A DNA stretch of 17,386 bases, taken from assembly GCA_026770585.1 (NCBI GenBank), contig MU646440.1, positions 679,095 through 696,480 of the forward strand, read 5' to 3'. This document shows positions 14,480 through 17,386 of the stretch, piece after piece (within the stretch, counting starts at the first letter, position 1; the number at the start of each line of letters is the position of its first letter). The notes below the pieces were generated by a model. The model made no database searches. It worked only from the letters and a program-made list of their open reading frames with translations, and was not told the DNA's origin. The position numbers were made by a program, and so were the translations under genes. The DNA comes from Baffinella frigidus (taxonomy: Eukaryota; Cryptophyceae; Cryptomonadales; Baffinellaceae).

Positions 14480-15157
14480 ATGGTCTTCAACGCCGAGAAG
14501 GCCGTGCAGCTCATCGAGCAGCGGCGCAGGGAGTTTGGCTCCAAGGAGGCGCAGGAGAATTGCCCCGTCGCCTGCGGGATCAGCCTGGAACTCGGGACCT
14601 GCAAAGTCAACCACTCTGTTGTGAAAATGGGGTTGGCCATGAACGACACGGTGGAGTTTGTGGATGGGCAGCTTTGCACTCCCTCAAATGTCTCCTTCCT
14701 TCTGCACGGCGGGCTGCCGGGGTCGAGGGTCGCCCTGGTTGCTTCTCGCCCCGGGGGGCAGCGCATCGAGTGTGAGGTTGTGAGGCAATCAGGAAGGGTG
14801 ATTGCATCGATCTTCTCCCTCGAGGAGGCTGTCACCCAGTCGCAAGAGGCCGCGGGAGCTGTCACGGGGGTTGCGCGGGGCGTCATTGACCGCCACCTCG
14901 CCACCGTCTCATCCCGGCTCGTCAAGCTCGGTGGCGCCTGCTCGGCGCAGGAGGGGGCGCTGAGCGCGCGCGCCCTGGCGCTCTCGCGCCACGTCCAAGC
15001 GCTTGAGGATGACATCGCCTCCATCGGACTCGGCGAAACCCCGCCGGTGGGAGGTGACGTTGACATCCTCAAGGAGAAGGACGCGCTGGAGGCGAGGGTC
15101 AAGCTTCTCGAGGCACAGGCGGCCAGCCACGCGGAGCTCGTCGAGGAGCTTGCTGAG
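14480..15157 (+). CDS. PDZ-like and coiled-coil protein, exon 1
   Basis: ATG at 14480 in a good context (G at -3, G at +4) opens 226 codons to the donor GAG-GTGATT. Residues 1-27 look helical. Residues about 30-102 have PDZ-domain order: CGISLELG as the carboxylate-binding loop, VVKMGLAMNDTVEFVDGQ as 'aGL..GD.i..vdG', then LLHGGLPGSRVALVASRPGG. From about residue 110 to the end the sequence is Ala/Glu/Leu-rich with coiled-coil character. The frame is open upstream, so this could be an internal exon starting after CACCAG at about 14451-14456. The family is not recognised; PDZ is inferred from pattern only. Confidence 0.75.
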
Positions 15158-15206
15158 GTGATTTCCAGCTCTGCCTGCGTCGGAACCCTTTGGGGAATTA
15201 ACTTCC

Positions 15207-15229
15207 GGTCTCGCCAAATTGGCGAGACC
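15207..15229. repeat. Perfect short hairpin
   Basis: GGTCTCGCC-AAATT-GGCGAGACC, a 9-bp stem with a 5-nt loop, in intron 1 of the plus-strand gene. The rest of 15158-15400 shows nothing recognisable. Confidence 0.8.
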
Positions 15230-15399
15230 AAACTGTGTGAGGCAGAGCTAGGATTTTCCGCTGGCCGTGGGTCCCGAGGTGTGTGTCTGCTGCAAATTTA
15301 TCGCCGTGGCTCTGACGAGCGACTGGCGACAGTGGTTCGTGCTACCTGTACGTATCGCATCCAGGAGAAACGTATCCTCGCAGCGGTGCAGTTTGACTA

Positions 15400-15531
15400 C
15401 CAATTCTGAGAACAGATAGCCAGGAGTTGGTTCCCACTCCTGCCCCCCCCCCCCCCGTGTGAGGTGGTGTCATCAGTTCCGAAATCAGATTGCCTGGATT
15501 ATGTTCCCACTCGTGAACCCCCCCCCCTGGT
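15400..15531. repeat. Diverged tandem pair before exon 2 of the coiled-coil gene
   Basis: AATTCTGAGAACAGATAGCC, then GTTCCCACTC and a C tract (15402-15456), recurs as AGTTCCGAAATCAGATTGCC, then GTTCCCACTC and a C tract (15475-15528). The second copy leads into the exon acceptor, so this is again a duplicated intron end. Confidence 0.7.
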
Positions 15532-15535
15532 GCAG

Positions 15536-15655
15536 CTTCGGGAGAAGGACGCGGCGGCGCGCGAGCGAGAGGTGTGCGCAGCCCGTGCCGAGGCTGGCGA
15601 CCCGCGGCAGGCGCCCCTCGTGCTCCGCACCCGGATCCAGGACCTCGAGAAAGAG
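15536..15655 (+). CDS. Coiled-coil protein exon 2
   Basis: Acceptor GGTGCAG after a C-rich tract, then 40 codons in phase 0 from LREKDAAAREREVCAARAEA to IQDLEKE, donor GAG-GTTGGA. Charged heptad-like sequence continues the coil of exon 1 (VEELAE-LREKDA). A short copy of its end (QELEKE) lies in the next intron at about 16111-16130. Confidence 0.72.
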
Positions 15656-15689
15656 GTTGGATGTTGACCCTGCACTTGACGTTCTGACC

Positions 15690-15805
15690 CTGCGCCCTAC
15701 ACCCTACACCCTACACCCTACACCCGACACCCTACACCCTACACCCTACACCCTACACCCTATACCCTACATCCTGAACCCTACACCCTACACCTTAAAA
15801 TTTAC
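15690..15805. repeat. CCCTACA heptamer array
   Basis: About 14 units of CCCTACA with CCCGACA, CCCTATA and CCTGAAC variants in intron 2 of the plus-strand gene. It is one substitution from the plant-type telomere unit CCCTAAA. Confidence 0.95.
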
Positions 15806-15870
15806 TTCTCTAGACCCTACTCTCTGGCCGTGTCGTTACACCCTGATTCGTTGAAGAGCACGGCGTGTTC

Positions 15871-16006
15871 ATCCGGGGGAACCTATGTTTCTTTCATTCA
15901 ACGGCAATGAAAATTACTACACAACGCGTTCTTATTAGTAATGTTAAAGCATTTGTGTAGCAATTTTTGTTGCCATCAAATGAAAGAAAAATAGGTTTCC
16001 CCGGAT
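15871..16006. mobile_element. MITE family D/E, copy in the coiled-coil gene
   Basis: 136 bp, nearly a full hairpin: ATCCGGGGGAACCTATGTTT at the left pairs with AAATAGGTTTCCCCGGAT at the right, and ATTACTACACAA pairs with TTGTGTAGCAAT inside. Its ATCCGGGG terminus is also that of family B. Lies in intron 2 of the plus-strand gene. Confidence 0.85.
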
Positions 16007-16342
16007 AAGTGTGTGTGCGTTGCGGCGGAGGCACCGACGCATCGAGCCCGCACTCCTGGCCCGTGGTAGGAGCCCCCTTGAGAGGCATGAGACTGAGGGC
16101 GGAGATGCAATGCAAGAGCTCGAGAAGGAGGCGGGTCGCGTACTGTGTCGGTGCAGCCTGCTTCGGTCCAGAACACGGCGTGAGCGTTGCGTGAGAGAGG
16201 GGGTTGTTCCGTGCGGGAGGCGGGCGGGGTGAAGGGAAGAGCTGAAGCGAAAAAATGCGGAGACGTAAGGTGGTGTGCCTGCAGAAGAAGTGAATCCGGA
16301 GTGGGTGTGTCGCTTGGCCCTCAACCCGACACGCTCAACCAG

Positions 16343-16444
16343 GTAACGAAGCTGCGAGAGAACGGAGGCGGGGTGGAACACAGCGCCGCAGCACACCGCA
16401 AGGAGCTGCTCCTCTACGAGCGCGCGCTCGCCGAGGCCAAACAG
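16343..16444 (+). CDS. Coiled-coil protein exon 3
   Basis: Acceptor CAACCAG, then 34 codons in phase 0: VTKLRENGGG, then HRKELLLYERALAEAKQ, donor CAG-GTCCTG. Again Glu/Lys/Arg/Ala-rich with leucines at coil spacing. It joins exon 2 as LEKE-VTKLREN. The following 187-nt intron is almost wholly a CCCGAAA/CCCGGAA tandem repeat. Confidence 0.7.
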
Positions 16445-16448
16445 GTCC

Positions 16449-16625
16449 TGAAACCCGAAACCCGAACCCGGAACCCGGAAACCCGAAACCGGAACCTCGA
16501 ACCCGGAACACGGAACCCGGAACCCGGAACACGGAACTCGAACCCGGAACCCGAAACCCCGAAACCCGAAACTCGAACCCGGAACACGGAACCCGGAACA
16601 CGGAAACTCGAACCCGAAACCTGGG
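16449..16625. repeat. CCCGAAA / CCCGGAA array
   Basis: About 25 units of ACCCGAA and ACCCGGA with ACACGGA and ACTCGAA variants, filling nearly all of the 187-nt intron 3 of the plus-strand gene. Confidence 0.93.
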
Positions 16626-16631
16626 AAACAG

Positions 16632-16970
16632 GGCGCCGCGAAGCAGCTCGCGGCCAGGCAACTCGAGCTCGACGAGGTGCGCGGTGCCGCCGTGCGGCTG
16701 CAGCGCGCGCTGGACGAGCAGGGGCGCGCGCGGGAGAAGGAGGCTGTCGAGGCGCGGGGGGGCGCCGAGCGCGCGGCGGCCGCGCTGCTGGACTGCAAGG
16801 CGCTGCTGGCGGGGGCGGCGCGGGAGCGGGATGCGGCGCGGGGGCGGGAGGAGGAGGCGCGTCGTGGGGTGGGGGAGGTGGTGGTGCGCGCGGAGGCCGC
16901 GGTGCGGAAGGGGGTGGAGGTGAAGATGCGGGAGAGTGTGGAGGAGGGGCGGCGGGAGAGTGCGAGGAAG
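16632..16970 (+). CDS. Coiled-coil protein exon 4
   Basis: Acceptor GAAACAG, then 113 codons in phase 0, starting GAAKQLAARQLELDEVRG and ending EEGRRESARK before GTGCGGGA. Very GC-rich and dominated by Ala, Arg, Glu and Gly, with heptad-like Leu/Val positions (VRLQRALDEQGRAREKE), so a long helical coil is likely. Extreme base composition makes frame choice by codon use weak, but splice phases at both ends agree. Confidence 0.7.
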
Positions 16971-16982
16971 GTGCGGGACTGG

Positions 16983-17065
16983 CCCTGCCCCTACACCCTA
17001 CACCCTACACCCTACACCCTACACCCTACACCCTACACCCTACACCCTACACCCTACACTCTACG
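16983..17065. repeat. Second CCCTACA array
   Basis: About 11 nearly perfect CCCTACA units in intron 4 of the plus-strand gene, starting 12 bases after the donor. Confidence 0.95.
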
Positions 17066-17126
17066 CCCCCTGTGGGAATGCCCGGAGTTGGTGTGTGGTT
17101 GGCTGGTGGCGAGGCTGGGTTGCGCC

Positions 17127-17183
17127 CGCTCTCTCTCGCTAGCTCGCTCGCTGGCTCTCGCGCGCGCACTCTCTCTCGCTCCA

Positions 17184-17234
<51 letters not shown>

Positions 17235-17325
17235 GTCTCTCTCCATCTCTCCCTCTCGCTCCCTATCTCCCCCCCCCTCTCTCTCTCTCTTTCTATCTCT
17301 CTTCCTCTCTCGCATGCACAAACGC
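17127..17325. repeat. CT and CA microsatellites
   Basis: A pyrimidine-rich stretch of (TC)n with a (CA)n core at about 17195-17230, ahead of the exon 5 acceptor. It can act as a long polypyrimidine tract. Confidence 0.95.
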
Positions 17326-17343
17326 ACCCTCTATCTCGGGCAG

Positions 17344-17386
17344 GTGCGGGAGGCAGTGGCGACAGGAGAGGAAGCGCACGCGCGGT
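17344..17386 (+). CDS. Coiled-coil protein exon 5, cut by the window edge
   Basis: After a long pyrimidine tract and the acceptor GGGCAG the frame reads VREAVATGEEAHAR to the last base. It joins exon 4 in phase 0 (ESARK-VREAV). The exon begins with the same GTGCGGGA that begins the intron at 16971. Confidence 0.6.
   Translation, partial: MREAVATGEEAHAR

Noticed and set aside
13813-15231. Long open frame of 472 codons on the minus strand
   Set aside because: It is a shadow of the plus-strand PDZ/coiled-coil exon and of helicase exon 1 in GC-rich DNA; its sequence is Ser/Arg/Pro-rich with no family likeness.
15944-16798. 284-codon minus-strand frame with FGFRVPGSG-type repeats
   Set aside because: It runs through a MITE and the CCCGGAA satellite, so the repeats are satellite translation and not a protein.
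17139-17327. Arg/Glu-rich minus-strand frame
   Set aside because: It is translation of the CT/CA microsatellites.

Overview
This is a stretch of a eukaryotic nuclear genome, most likely a repeat-rich unicellular alga or related protist. Short GC-rich exons with GT/GC-AG splice sites sit in introns full of small inverted-repeat elements, and several introns hold minisatellites close to the plant-type telomere heptamer (TTTAGGG). The lineage cannot be fixed from this window. Nothing bacterial, organellar or viral was recognised.

Two genes diverge from a spacer of about 450 bp (14033-14479). The minus-strand gene fills positions 1-14032. I rebuilt about 16 exons whose joined product reads, in order, through the SNF2 helicase motifs of an annealing helicase of the ZRANB3/SMARCAL1 type: DEMG/LGKT (motif I), PASMRW (Ia), VTYDLL, DESH (II), LLSGTP (III), a [13 protein letters not shown] block, [15 protein letters not shown] (IV), [21 protein letters not shown] (V), [11 protein letters not shown] (VI), then the VNVHFLMA...TLDEQIW extension. 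Details such as QTALAKAG and [12 protein letters not shown] favour ZRANB3 over SMARCAL1. A last exon that runs off the left edge carries DIRAFF, a possible degenerate PCNA-interaction motif. Two junctions (exons 3-4 and 11-12) could not be closed cleanly.

The plus-strand gene starts near 14480 and leaves the window on the right. Its first exon encodes a probable PDZ domain followed by coiled coil. Four more exons (15536-15655, 16343-16444, 16632-16970, 17344-end) extend an Ala/Glu/Arg-rich coiled coil. I do not recognise the family.

The most unusual property is in the introns of the helicase gene. At least ten of its exons have one to many decayed partial copies in a neighbouring intron, usually covering an exon edge with its splice site. 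They include two extra copies of exon 7, four copies of the exon 12 end (one inverted), several copies of the exon 15 start, and a minisatellite of about a dozen units made from the helicase motif IV coding sequence. MITE-like elements of at least six families lie among these copies and in places interrupt them. This looks like recurrent local duplication across exon-intron boundaries, a possible record of intron growth or gain in progress.
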